Below, piece after piece: positions 24,456 to 32,222 of a DNA stretch of 32,292 nucleotides. Source of the DNA: an uncultured Clostridia bacterium. GTDB lineage: Bacteria; Bacillota; Clostridia; Christensenellales; UBA1242. Under the pieces are notes generated by a model. That model did no database searches. It had not been told where the DNA came from and worked only from the letters and a program-made list of their open reading frames with translations. Each line of letters opens with the position of its first letter. The stretch's first letter is position 1. The translations under genes were made by a program, and so were the position numbers. Where the stretch lies: assembly GCA_947598785.1 (NCBI GenBank), contig CANQFL010000001.1, positions 76,563 through 108,854 of the forward strand. The letters are read 5' to 3'.

Positions 24456-26795
24456 ATGGGTAATATCTTAGAAAGCATAACAAATGGACTCGCTAGTTTC
24501 ATCAATTTAATTGGAATTGATGTTTTATTCATAATTTCACTTGCAGTCGAAGTTTTGATTGTGCTTTTCTTTTTGTTAAAATCTATTTTTTCTTATGAAG
24601 CAAAATTAAACAGAGCCTTTGAAAGATTGAATTATTGGCTTTTTGAAAAAAAAGTTGTTTCTGAAGAAAATATAAAAGACCTTAACCTCTTATTTAAAAC
24701 TAAAGCTCCTAAGAGAATGTGCTATTATTGGCAACAATACATACTTTTCAGAGAAGGAACTCCATCTTCTTACTTATCTACTGAAAACCTTATTGAAAAA
24801 CCTCTTAAAACAAGTTCCTACGCATCTAATATAAAAAATTTAAGCCTTTTTACTTTGGTTTGGGCGTTAATTGTATCAATGCTTATGGTTGTCGGAAACA
24901 ATTATGAGAACTTTTTAACTGGTAAAACAACCATAATTGCACTTTTGTGTCCTATCTTTGTCGTTTTACTTGGCACAATTTTTATGGTTTATTTACGTTT
25001 CAGAAAAAATTCTACATTAAATTCACTTTATCAAAATGTTTCACTATTTGGAAGATTTATGGATAATGCTTGTCTTGACCTTCCTTCATACATTGATTAT
25101 CAAATCCTTTTCACTCCTCAAGAAATTGAAAATGGTCAACCTGTTCTTCGTGAATTCTTGGACTATAAGGCTAGAAAAGAAAAAGAAGAATTTAATAAAG
25201 CAAAACAAGAAGAATATGGACATGAAGAATTTGATTTTTCTGCTACAGGCGTAGATGGTTCTATGGTGCTTGACAGAGCTATGAAAGAAAGTGAAATATT
25301 CTTGAAAAAGAAAGAGAAAATTTTGCTTCAAATTTCTCAGTTGGAAGCAAGTCTTGATGCAAGAAGAAAGAATTTTGATAATGTTCAAAAAGATTATCAG
25401 ACCAAAATTCAAGCTTCAAAAGAAAATGTTGAAAGATTAAGAGTAATGCAGGAAGAAACAACAAACAGAATTGAAAGCAATTATTATAGAAAACAACAAA
25501 CTCAAGAAATTGGCAAACAAGAACAAATGGAACAAGAGTTTGAACAACAAAGAGCAAAATATCTTCTTGAAAAAAATGAAGGTGAAGAAGAAATCGGAAA
25601 ACTTAATGCAGAACTTGAAAATAACAAGTCAAATGTAGAAGAAGCAATGTTAAGTGAATACAAAACATTCTTTAATAAGTTTTGTATAAGTGCTCAAAAA
25701 GTTGTAGGACAAGTTTTTGATGAAAGAATAAAATCCTTAAAAAGTGAAAATGATGCTTTAAAGGATAGAATAAATGAATTACAAGTTAAATTAAAAGATG
25801 TCCCACAAGGTGTTTATGATGGCAGTTTAAATGATGAAAATCCACAACAACAAGATGGTTCTTATGATGAAAATGGAAATTATGTTTTTGCTAATGGTAC
25901 ATTCTATGATAAAGAAGGTAATTTCCATGATGAAAAAGGCGATGTATATTCTCAAGATGGAAAACTTTTAATTAAAGCACCAATCACAAGCAAAGAAAAA
26001 CAAACAATTAATTTTGATGATTTTGATTCTTTTGATTTTATGACAGATGTTTCTCAAAAAGGTGACATATATGGCGTAGCTGAAAATATTGTTAATAATA
26101 TTGATAAAGGTGAATCAATCGATATAATTAATAATTTTGAAAGAAAAGACCCTATTGAAATTAGAGAAGAAAGTAAAGAGCAAAAAGAAGTTAAAGAAGA
26201 AATTGAAGAAGAAAAACCTGAGATTAAACTTTCAAATGTAACATTAGATGACTTGAACAATGAAGTTGTTGAAGAAGATAATGAACCTCCTGTAACTGAG
26301 CCAAAAATTGAAGAAGTTCCAGAAAAGCCAAAGAAAAAAGTAGGAAGACCAAGAAAAATAGTTGAGTCAAACGTTGTTAAATCATCTAGAAAACGAGGCA
26401 GACCAAGAAAGGAACACATTGAAACATTACCAAAACGTAGTGTTGGTCGTCCTAGAAAAATCGTTGAAAATACAACAGTGACTCCAAAGAGAGGAAGGGG
26501 ACGTCCTAGAAAAAACGAAGCTATTAACGATATTAATAAAAGATTGTTTGAAGAACAAGAAAGATTAAATGAAGCAAGAAAAGCTTTAAATCAAGACGTT
26601 CAAAATGCTGTAAGCGAACTAAACACAAATGTTGATGATAAACAAGCAAGAAGAGAAGAACTTATAAAAGAAATTGAGAATCTTCAAAAAGAAGCCCAAT
26701 TAGTTATTGAAAGAAATCAATCAGAAAATAGGATTGAAGAAATAAATAGAAAATTAGAACAAGTTCTTGCTGAAATAAAAAATCTTAATCCATAA
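24456..26795 (+). CDS. Membrane-anchored coiled-coil protein with four C-terminal AT-hook motifs
   Basis: N-terminal TMs (VLFIISLAVEVLIVLFFLLK; LFTLVWALIVSMLMVV; TIIALLCPIFVVLLGTIFMVYL), long coiled coil, acidic linker, VGRPRKIV/RGRPRKEH/VGRPRKIV/RGRPRKNE, then a terminal coiled coil; SD AAGGAGG. Confidence 0.85.
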   Translation: MGNILESITNGLASFINLIGIDVLFIISLAVEVLIVLFFLLKSIFSYEAKLNRAFERLNYWLFEKKVVSEENIKDLNLLFKTKAPKRMCYYWQQYILFREGTPSSYLSTENLIEKPLKTSSYASNIKNLSLFTLVWALIVSMLMVVGNNYENFLTGKTTIIALLCPIFVVLLGTIFMVYLRFRKNSTLNSLYQNVSLFGRFMDNACLDLPSYIDYQILFTPQEIENGQPVLREFLDYKARKEKEEFNKAKQEEYGHEEFDFSATGVDGSMVLDRAMKESEIFLKKKEKILLQISQLEASLDARRKNFDNVQKDYQTKIQASKENVERLRVMQEETTNRIESNYYRKQQTQEIGKQEQMEQEFEQQRAKYLLEKNEGEEEIGKLNAELENNKSNVEEAMLSEYKTFFNKFCISAQKVVGQVFDERIKSLKSENDALKDRINELQVKLKDVPQGVYDGSLNDENPQQQDGSYDENGNYVFANGTFYDKEGNFHDEKGDVYSQDGKLLIKAPITSKEKQTINFDDFDSFDFMTDVSQKGDIYGVAENIVNNIDKGESIDIINNFERKDPIEIREESKEQKEVKEEIEEEKPEIKLSNVTLDDLNNEVVEEDNEPPVTEPKIEEVPEKPKKKVGRPRKIVESNVVKSSRKRGRPRKEHIETLPKRSVGRPRKIVENTTVTPKRGRGRPRKNEAINDINKRLFEEQERLNEARKALNQDVQNAVSELNTNVDDKQARREELIKEIENLQKEAQLVIERNQSENRIEEINRKLEQVLAEIKNLNP
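26338..26513 (+). repeat. Four AT-hook (GRPRK) coding repeats within the 24456-26795 gene
   Basis: GRPRK encoded four times, about 17 codons apart, flanked by K/R/P residues. Confidence 0.85.
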
Positions 26796-26826
26796 AAAAA
26801 GAAGGTAGTTATCTACCTTCTTTTTT
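26794..26826. terminator. Bidirectional terminator
   Basis: AAAAAAAGAAGGTAG-TTAT-CTACCTTCTTTTTT between convergent genes. Confidence 0.85.
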
Positions 26827-27127
26827 AATGAAACATTGAAATTGAACCTGATGCAAATCCATAGATTAATAATGCTCCGGCACATAATATAATAATAGTA
26901 CCAATTAAATAGTTTATTGTTTTAGATTTATTTCTATTAGTACTTTTACAATAAGAACCATTGAAAATCAAAGCAATACCTACAAAATAAGAAACATAAC
27001 AAACTGCCATTATCAAATTTAATCCTTTTATTATTTGAAAATAATATAAAAGACCAAAAACTATTGCAGCCACAGAAAAAATGATAGCATAAATTAGGCT
27101 TTTTTTAGATTCACGAGTTATTTCCAT
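26825..27127 (-). CDS. Small integral membrane protein (about 3 TM)
   Basis: Three hydrophobic segments; SD AGGAGGG upstream. Confidence 0.75.
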   Translation of the reverse strand: MEITRESKKSLIYAIIFSVAAIVFGLLYYFQIIKGLNLIMAVCYVSYFVGIALIFNGSYCKSTNRNKSKTINYLIGTIIILCAGALLIYGFASGSISMFH

Positions 27128-27190
27128 AATCCCTCCTAATGGTAATATGATAATTTTTTTTAAAACTTATGTCAAATAAAAATAAAAAAA

Positions 27191-28045
27191 TTATATAAAT
27201 TTTGGAATAAATGATTCATTTGCACTTTCAAAATCTTGGATATAGCCATTGTCTAAATTTATTTTTTCCATATGGCGAATAACGGTTTTATATTCAATAG
27301 AATTTAATTTTCTATTTAAGATACTTTTGCCATTAGGAGTAAATTGACTCATAATACTTATTTTTCTATTAGCAAATTCTTTTTTTATTACATCTAAAAC
27401 ATTTAATGAATTTTGTATATAATTTGGTAAGACAAGGTGACGAATGATTACTCCTTGTTTCATAATTTCATTATCAAATTTGTCTTGCTTTAGTTCACAC
27501 ATTTTTTTTATTGCAGGGAGTGCATAAGAAAAATAATCTAAACATTGTGAAAATTTTTGCCCCAATTCATTGTTTGAATATTTTAAATCAGCCAAGTAAA
27601 TATCTACAAAATTGTTTATATTTTCAATATTTTGTGTGGTTTCATAACTGCTAGTATTCCAAATTACTGGAACTTTTTTATTTATTTTTTTAAAAGCTTC
27701 TATTAAATTTTTGGAAAAATGAGTGGGAGTGATTAAATCGATAGCATCACAATCAAGTTGTTCTTTTTCAATCAGATTAATGAATTCATTTATCGAATAA
27801 TTTTTACCAATTTGTCCTCTTGAAATCTCATGGTTTTGGCAATAGTCACATCTCAAATTGCAACCAGAAAAAAAGATTGCTAAAACGCCCTTTTTATCAC
27901 TTAAACAGGGCTCTTCCCATTTGAAATTTTTTATTATCTTTGCAATTTTGATTGTATTTTGTTCATTACAAAATCCATTATTATAATTTCTGTTTATATT
28001 GCAATGTCTTGGACATATGTTACAATTTTTTACACTTAAACTCAT
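27191..28045 (-). CDS. Radical SAM protein, PflA/PflX-like (COG1313-type)
   Basis: GVLAIFFSGCNLRCDYCQNHEISRG (CxxxCxxC) plus N-terminal CNICPRHCNINR...GFC cysteines. Confidence 0.88.
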   Translation of the reverse strand: MSLSVKNCNICPRHCNINRNYNNGFCNEQNTIKIAKIIKNFKWEEPCLSDKKGVLAIFFSGCNLRCDYCQNHEISRGQIGKNYSINEFINLIEKEQLDCDAIDLITPTHFSKNLIEAFKKINKKVPVIWNTSSYETTQNIENINNFVDIYLADLKYSNNELGQKFSQCLDYFSYALPAIKKMCELKQDKFDNEIMKQGVIIRHLVLPNYIQNSLNVLDVIKKEFANRKISIMSQFTPNGKSILNRKLNSIEYKTVIRHMEKINLDNGYIQDFESANESFIPKFI

Positions 28046-28051
28046 ATAAAT

Positions 28052-28080
28052 ATTGTAGAAATTTTATTTTTTAAAGTCAA
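28052..28080 (-). promoter_or_regulatory. Promoter of the radical SAM gene, predicted leaderless
   Basis: On the minus strand TTGACT-17 nt-TACAAT, 6 nt (atttat), ATG (28045); no SD. Confidence 0.75.
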
Positions 28081-28106
28081 GAGAAATTATATATAACATA
28101 AAACAC

Positions 28107-28135
28107 TAGACAAGTTTTTTTTATTGTGTTATACT
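28107..28135 (+). promoter_or_regulatory. Promoter of the CNNM/CBS gene
   Basis: TAGACA-17 nt-TATACT followed by a leader and SD AAGGAG. Confidence 0.65.
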
Positions 28136-28172
28136 ATTAAAGTCAATTTAATAATTTTAAGGAGATTTAAAA

Positions 28173-29558
28173 ATGCACCCGAGTTTGTTACTTTCAATTC
28201 AATTTAATTATACACATGGTATTTTAATTTTTATTATTGCAATTCTTTTACTGTTTTCAGCATTCTTTTCTGCGAGCGAAACTGCTTTTTCATCAATGAA
28301 TTTAATTAGAATTAGAACTATGGCAGAAAATAAAGTTAAAGGTGCCCGAAAGGCTCTTTATATATCAGAACATTCGGATAGGGCTCTAACTACAATTCTT
28401 GTTGGTAATAACATTGTTAATATTCTTTCGACAACTTTATGTGCATTTATTTTATCACAACTTTTGAATGATGCTACTTTGCTAAATGTTTTAAATACGC
28501 TTGTTATGACAATAATAATTTTGATTACAGGAGAAATTTTACCTAAAGCTTTGGCAAAATCCAATCCTGAAAAATACGCTTGTCGTTTTTCAATCATTTT
28601 ATTTGTCATTATGAAAATTCTTTATCCTATTGTTATTTGTTTTTATTGGTTACAAAAACTATGTACAAAAAAATCTGAAAAAGATAAGTCTAATATTACA
28701 GTAACAGAAGATGAACTTGAAAGTATTATTGATACTATGGAAGAAGAGGGCGTTCTCGGAAAAGATGAGGCCGACATTTTACAGGGAACTTTCAAAATTA
28801 AAGAAGCTACTGCTCATGATGTAATGACTCATAGGGTTGATGTTGTATTTTTGAATGTAAATGACACAAACGAAGAGATTGAGAAAAAATTTGTTGACCA
28901 TGAATATAGCCGTATGCCTGTATATAAGGATAATACTGATAATGTGGTCGGCATTTTGAATATAAAAGATTATTTTAGTGCAAAAATAGAAGGCAAAAAG
29001 TCAACATTAAAGGATTTAATGACAGAACCACTTTTTACAGCAGAAAATACTGTTGTTGATACATTGATAAAAGATATGCAGAAAGAAAAGAAACATCTTG
29101 CAGTTGTAATTGATGAGAATGGTGGTGTTTCTGGAATCGTTACGATGGAAGATTGTGTAGAAACAATTTTTGGCGAAATTTTTGATGAAACAGACGAAGA
29201 TGAACAAGAACCTATTATTGAACAAATTGGAAATGATGAATATAAAATAGATGCAGAAATATCTATTGAAGAATTGTTTGATAGACTAGAAATTGAAAAT
29301 TTACCTGACAATCCATATCAATCAGTAAATAGTTTCATTTTTGATTTATCACAAGACGTACCTGAAATTGGTAGTAAGTATGAGTATTTCACAACTGATG
29401 ATATTATCGATGACGAAGGAAATTTAACTATTCATAACATCAAAATGATTTTTACTGTAACAAAAATGGATGGGCGAAGAGTTCAAATGGTAAATCTTAA
29501 AATTGTTTATCTTCAAAATGAAGATAATGAAAATAAAGAAAAACAAAGCCAAGATTAA
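28173..29558 (+). CDS. CNNM/CBS-pair/CorC_HlyC domain protein (hemolysin-like, putative ion/Mg2+ efflux)
   Basis: FSASETAFSSMNLIRIRTMAE; VGNNIVNILSTTL; HRVDVVFLNVNDTNEEI CBS; VVIDENGGVSGIVTMEDCVETIFGEIFDE; C-terminal CorC domain. Confidence 0.93.
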   Translation: MHPSLLLSIQFNYTHGILIFIIAILLLFSAFFSASETAFSSMNLIRIRTMAENKVKGARKALYISEHSDRALTTILVGNNIVNILSTTLCAFILSQLLNDATLLNVLNTLVMTIIILITGEILPKALAKSNPEKYACRFSIILFVIMKILYPIVICFYWLQKLCTKKSEKDKSNITVTEDELESIIDTMEEEGVLGKDEADILQGTFKIKEATAHDVMTHRVDVVFLNVNDTNEEIEKKFVDHEYSRMPVYKDNTDNVVGILNIKDYFSAKIEGKKSTLKDLMTEPLFTAENTVVDTLIKDMQKEKKHLAVVIDENGGVSGIVTMEDCVETIFGEIFDETDEDEQEPIIEQIGNDEYKIDAEISIEELFDRLEIENLPDNPYQSVNSFIFDLSQDVPEIGSKYEYFTTDDIIDDEGNLTIHNIKMIFTVTKMDGRRVQMVNLKIVYLQNEDNENKEKQSQD

Positions 29559-29611
29559 TTGAAAATTTGTTTAAAATATGTTAAAATTATAAATAGTAAG
29601 GAGAAAAAAAT

Positions 29612-30004
29612 ATGAATGAAAATGTAATTAAACCACATTTGGTTAAACCTATGTTAGAAAAAATTGTTTATGAAAAAATACAAATACCTGCACCTAATAC
29701 CATGATAAATATCAAGCCTGAAGATGTTATTGATGTTAAAAAAGTTTCAGAAGAAATTGTAAAAGTTACTATTGAAAGAAAATTGCTTATACAACCTGAA
29801 AATTTAATGAAACTTTCAATTATTATGAGTATTGAAATTCCTGTAGATTCTATTGAATTTATGAAACTACAAAACCCTAAAGAATATATAAGGTCAAGCC
29901 AACCTGTGAGAATTTTATTGTCATATATTTCTAATTTGCTCACAACAATCACAACAAACACCATATTAGGACCTATTGTAACTCCTCCAAATATTCAAGA
30001 ATAA
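29612..30004 (+). CDS. SecB-like fold protein (putative)
   Basis: LEKIVYEKIQIPAPN resembles SecB IQRIYTKDISFEAPN; C-terminal LLSYISNLLTTITTNTILGPIVTPPNIQE resembles the SecB C-terminal helix plus 'P.L.L.P.NF'. SD AAGGAG. Confidence 0.55.
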   Translation: MNENVIKPHLVKPMLEKIVYEKIQIPAPNTMINIKPEDVIDVKKVSEEIVKVTIERKLLIQPENLMKLSIIMSIEIPVDSIEFMKLQNPKEYIRSSQPVRILLSYISNLLTTITTNTILGPIVTPPNIQE

Positions 30005-30013
30005 GTAATTTTG

Positions 30014-30045
30014 CTAAGAATAAAGTTTTTATTCTTAGTATTTTT
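30014..30045 (+). terminator. Terminator-like hairpin directly abutting the tRNA-Gly 5' end
   Basis: CTAAGAATAAA-GTT-TTTATTCTTAG-TATTTTT; last T at 30045, tRNA G1 at 30046. Confidence 0.7.
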
Positions 30046-30119
30046 GTGGGCGTAGTACATCGGTAGTATGCGGGCTTCCCAAGCCTGAGAGGTGGGTCCG
30101 ACTCCCATCGTCCGCTCCA
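30046..30119 (+). tRNA. tRNA-Gly (anticodon CCC), CCA encoded
   Basis: Cloverleaf: GTGGGCG/CGTCCGC acceptor, GTAC/GTAT D-stem, CGGGC-TTCCCAA-GCCTG anticodon arm, GTGGG-TCCGACT-CCCAT T-arm, TCCA 3' end. Confidence 0.92.
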
Positions 30120-30168
30120 AATGATTGTTTAAAATTATTTAAGACTTTGACATATAAAGGAGAAATTT

Positions 30169-31185
30169 ATGAAAAATATTTTGGTAACCGGAGGAGCAGG
30201 TTACATAGGTTCTCATACTGTAGTAGAATTGCAAAAAGCAGGCTATAATGTTATTGTCATAGATAATTTTATAAATTCTAATGAATTAGTTTTTCAAAGA
30301 ATAGAAAAAATAACAGGAATTAAGGTTCAATATTATAAAATAGACCTATTAGATAAAACAAATTTAAATTCAATTTTTGAAAAATATGAAATTGATTGCG
30401 TTATTCATTTTGCTGGTTTAAAAGCAGTTGGAGAATCTGTTAAAGAACCTTGGAGATATTATAATAACAATATTACAGGTACTTTAAATTTGATTGAAAT
30501 TATGAATAATCATAAAATTAAAAATTTAATTTTTTCTTCCTCTGCAACTGTTTATGGTAATCCACAAATTGTTCCGATAACAGAGGATTTTCCAACAGGG
30601 GCTTGTACAAATCCTTATGGTTGGACTAAATTTATGATAGAACAAATTTTAAAAGATATACAAAAATCTGATAATGATTGGAATATTGTTATTCTCCGTT
30701 ATTTTAATCCTATTGGCGCTCATTCAAGTGGTTTAATTGGTGAAAATCCAAATGGAATTCCAAATAACCTTATGCCATATATTACACAAGTTGCCATAGG
30801 GAAAAGACCTGAACTTAGTGTTTATGGAAATGATTATAACACTCATGACGGAACAGGAGTAAGAGACTACATACACGTCGTTGATTTAGCACTTGGACAC
30901 GTTAAAGCTTTAAATAAAATTGAACAAAAAGCTGGTTTATGTATTTATAATTTGGGTACTGGTAAAGGTTATAGTGTCTTAGATGTCGTTAAAAATTTTG
31001 AAATAGCGAATGGAATAAAAATACCATATTCAATTAAGCCTAGAAGATTGGGAGATATTCCAACTTGTTATTCGTGTGTTGACAAAGCAAAAGTAGAATT
31101 AGGCTGGGAAGCTCAATTTGGAATTAGAAAAATGTGTGAAGATTCTTGGAATTTTCAAAAAAATAATCCTAATGGATATCAATAA
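30169..31185 (+). CDS. galE: UDP-glucose 4-epimerase
   Basis: ILVTGGAGYIGSHTVVELQKAGYNVIVIDN; SSSATVYG; NPYGWTKFMIEQIL; HDGTGVRDYIHVVDLALGH. Confidence 0.96.
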   Translation: MKNILVTGGAGYIGSHTVVELQKAGYNVIVIDNFINSNELVFQRIEKITGIKVQYYKIDLLDKTNLNSIFEKYEIDCVIHFAGLKAVGESVKEPWRYYNNNITGTLNLIEIMNNHKIKNLIFSSSATVYGNPQIVPITEDFPTGACTNPYGWTKFMIEQILKDIQKSDNDWNIVILRYFNPIGAHSSGLIGENPNGIPNNLMPYITQVAIGKRPELSVYGNDYNTHDGTGVRDYIHVVDLALGHVKALNKIEQKAGLCIYNLGTGKGYSVLDVVKNFEIANGIKIPYSIKPRRLGDIPTCYSCVDKAKVELGWEAQFGIRKMCEDSWNFQKNNPNGYQ

Positions 31186-31220
31186 TAAAAATAACAACTC
31201 TGTTGGGTTGTTATTTTATT
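31186..31220. terminator. Terminator between convergent galE and the Big_2-like gene
   Basis: AATAACAAC-TCTGTTGG-GTTGTTATT with flanking A/T runs. Confidence 0.7.
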
Positions 31221-32044
31221 ATTTCAATCAAAATTGAACCAAGATATGTGTTGTTGTTATAAACTTCAATTTCAGTTGATTCTTTTGCTGTTATTTTATA
31301 ACAACATTTCACAGATTGCATTTTATTTATTTCAACTTCTTCACTGTTAAATTTGAAATCTGGAATTATTGTAACATCATCAAATATTATGTATATGTAA
31401 AAAGTACTATTTAATTTTGCAAAAATTTTATTACCTTCTATTGTATTTTGTTCTTTAACACTTTCAATAGTAAAAAGGTTTTTAAATTCGGGTTTAGAAG
31501 TATCTTCATTTTGATTTGGTTGATTGTCAGGATTAGTTGGTATTGTTGGTTCATTAGGTTTAGTTGGTTCATTTGATTCAGAATTATTTGGTTCACTATT
31601 TGAATTTTCATTTTCATTTTGATTAGGTGAATCATTTTCATTTTCGTTCAAATTTGGTTTTGAATTATTATCATTTTTAGAATCTTCAGGATTATTATCT
31701 GTTCTTTTGTCTTTTACTTCAACTGTACAAATTGCTGATGCTGTTGCATTATTATAATTAGTTGCTTTGATAATTATATTTGTTTTACCTAACTTAATTG
31801 CTTTAAATTTATCATTACCTAGATATTTAACTATATCTTCATCTTCTATTTCATAATCAATTTTAATAAATTTATCAGATGATGATATTGGAATAGTAAA
31901 TTCTTCATTGATGTTTGCTGTTATATCATTGACACCAATAGAAAGAGTTGCTTTTGGTGTTAGAAAAATGATTAACAATACAGTTGCCATTGTTATTCCA
32001 ATTAAAATAATAGGTAAATAAATCATCTTCTTATTTTTAAACAT
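31211..32044 (-). CDS. Membrane-anchored surface protein with Ig-like (Big_2-type) domain and Asn/Pro/Glu-rich linker
   Basis: N-terminal TM anchor, ITANINEEFTIPIS...DIVKYLGNDKFKAIKLGKTNIIIKAT (Big_2 pattern), low-complexity N/E/P/S linker, C-terminal beta domain. Confidence 0.75.
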   Translation of the reverse strand: MFKNKKMIYLPIILIGITMATVLLIIFLTPKATLSIGVNDITANINEEFTIPISSSDKFIKIDYEIEDEDIVKYLGNDKFKAIKLGKTNIIIKATNYNNATASAICTVEVKDKRTDNNPEDSKNDNNSKPNLNENENDSPNQNENENSNSEPNNSESNEPTKPNEPTIPTNPDNQPNQNEDTSKPEFKNLFTIESVKEQNTIEGNKIFAKLNSTFYIYIIFDDVTIIPDFKFNSEEVEINKMQSVKCCYKITAKESTEIEVYNNNTYLGSILIEIIK

Positions 32045-32050
32045 ACATAA

Positions 32051-32079
32051 ACTATATCATATTCGACTGAAAAACTCCA
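32051..32079 (-). promoter_or_regulatory. Promoter of the Big_2-like gene, predicted leaderless
   Basis: On the minus strand extended -10 TGA-TATAGT, 6 nt (ttatgt), ATG (32044); weak -35; no SD. Confidence 0.5.
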
Positions 32080-32181
32080 AAGTTTGACGGCATTTTTTTA
32101 TATTTTTTTTATTAAAATATTTCTTTTTTGCCTAGTTACAAATAATTTCTTTTCTATTTTTGAGTTTTTTTAAATTTTTTC

Positions 32182-32210
32182 TTGACTTTTTCTATGGCAA
32201 GTGATAAACT
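32182..32210 (+). promoter_or_regulatory. Promoter of tRNA-Gly(TCC)
   Basis: TTGACT-17 nt-TAAACT, 12 nt before the tRNA 5' end. Confidence 0.75.
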
Positions 32211-32222
32211 AGTAAAGCGTTT

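Noticed and set aside
25036-25557. Alternative-frame ORFs over the coiled-coil gene
   Set aside because: Compositional by-products; the 779-aa frame has an SD, TM and coiled-coil structure.
26054-26419. Minus-strand ORF (121 aa, Ser/Phe-rich)
   Set aside because: Antisense shadow of the acidic/AT-hook coding region; composition is the reverse complement of Glu/Lys codons.
28970-29311. Minus-strand ORFs (113 and 69 aa) within the CBS protein gene
   Set aside because: Antisense shadows of the CBS/CorC coding sequence.
31480-31690. Repetitive DNA resembling a short repeat array
   Set aside because: Irregular low-complexity coding repeats for an N/E/P/S linker; no regular direct repeats with unique spacers, so not CRISPR.
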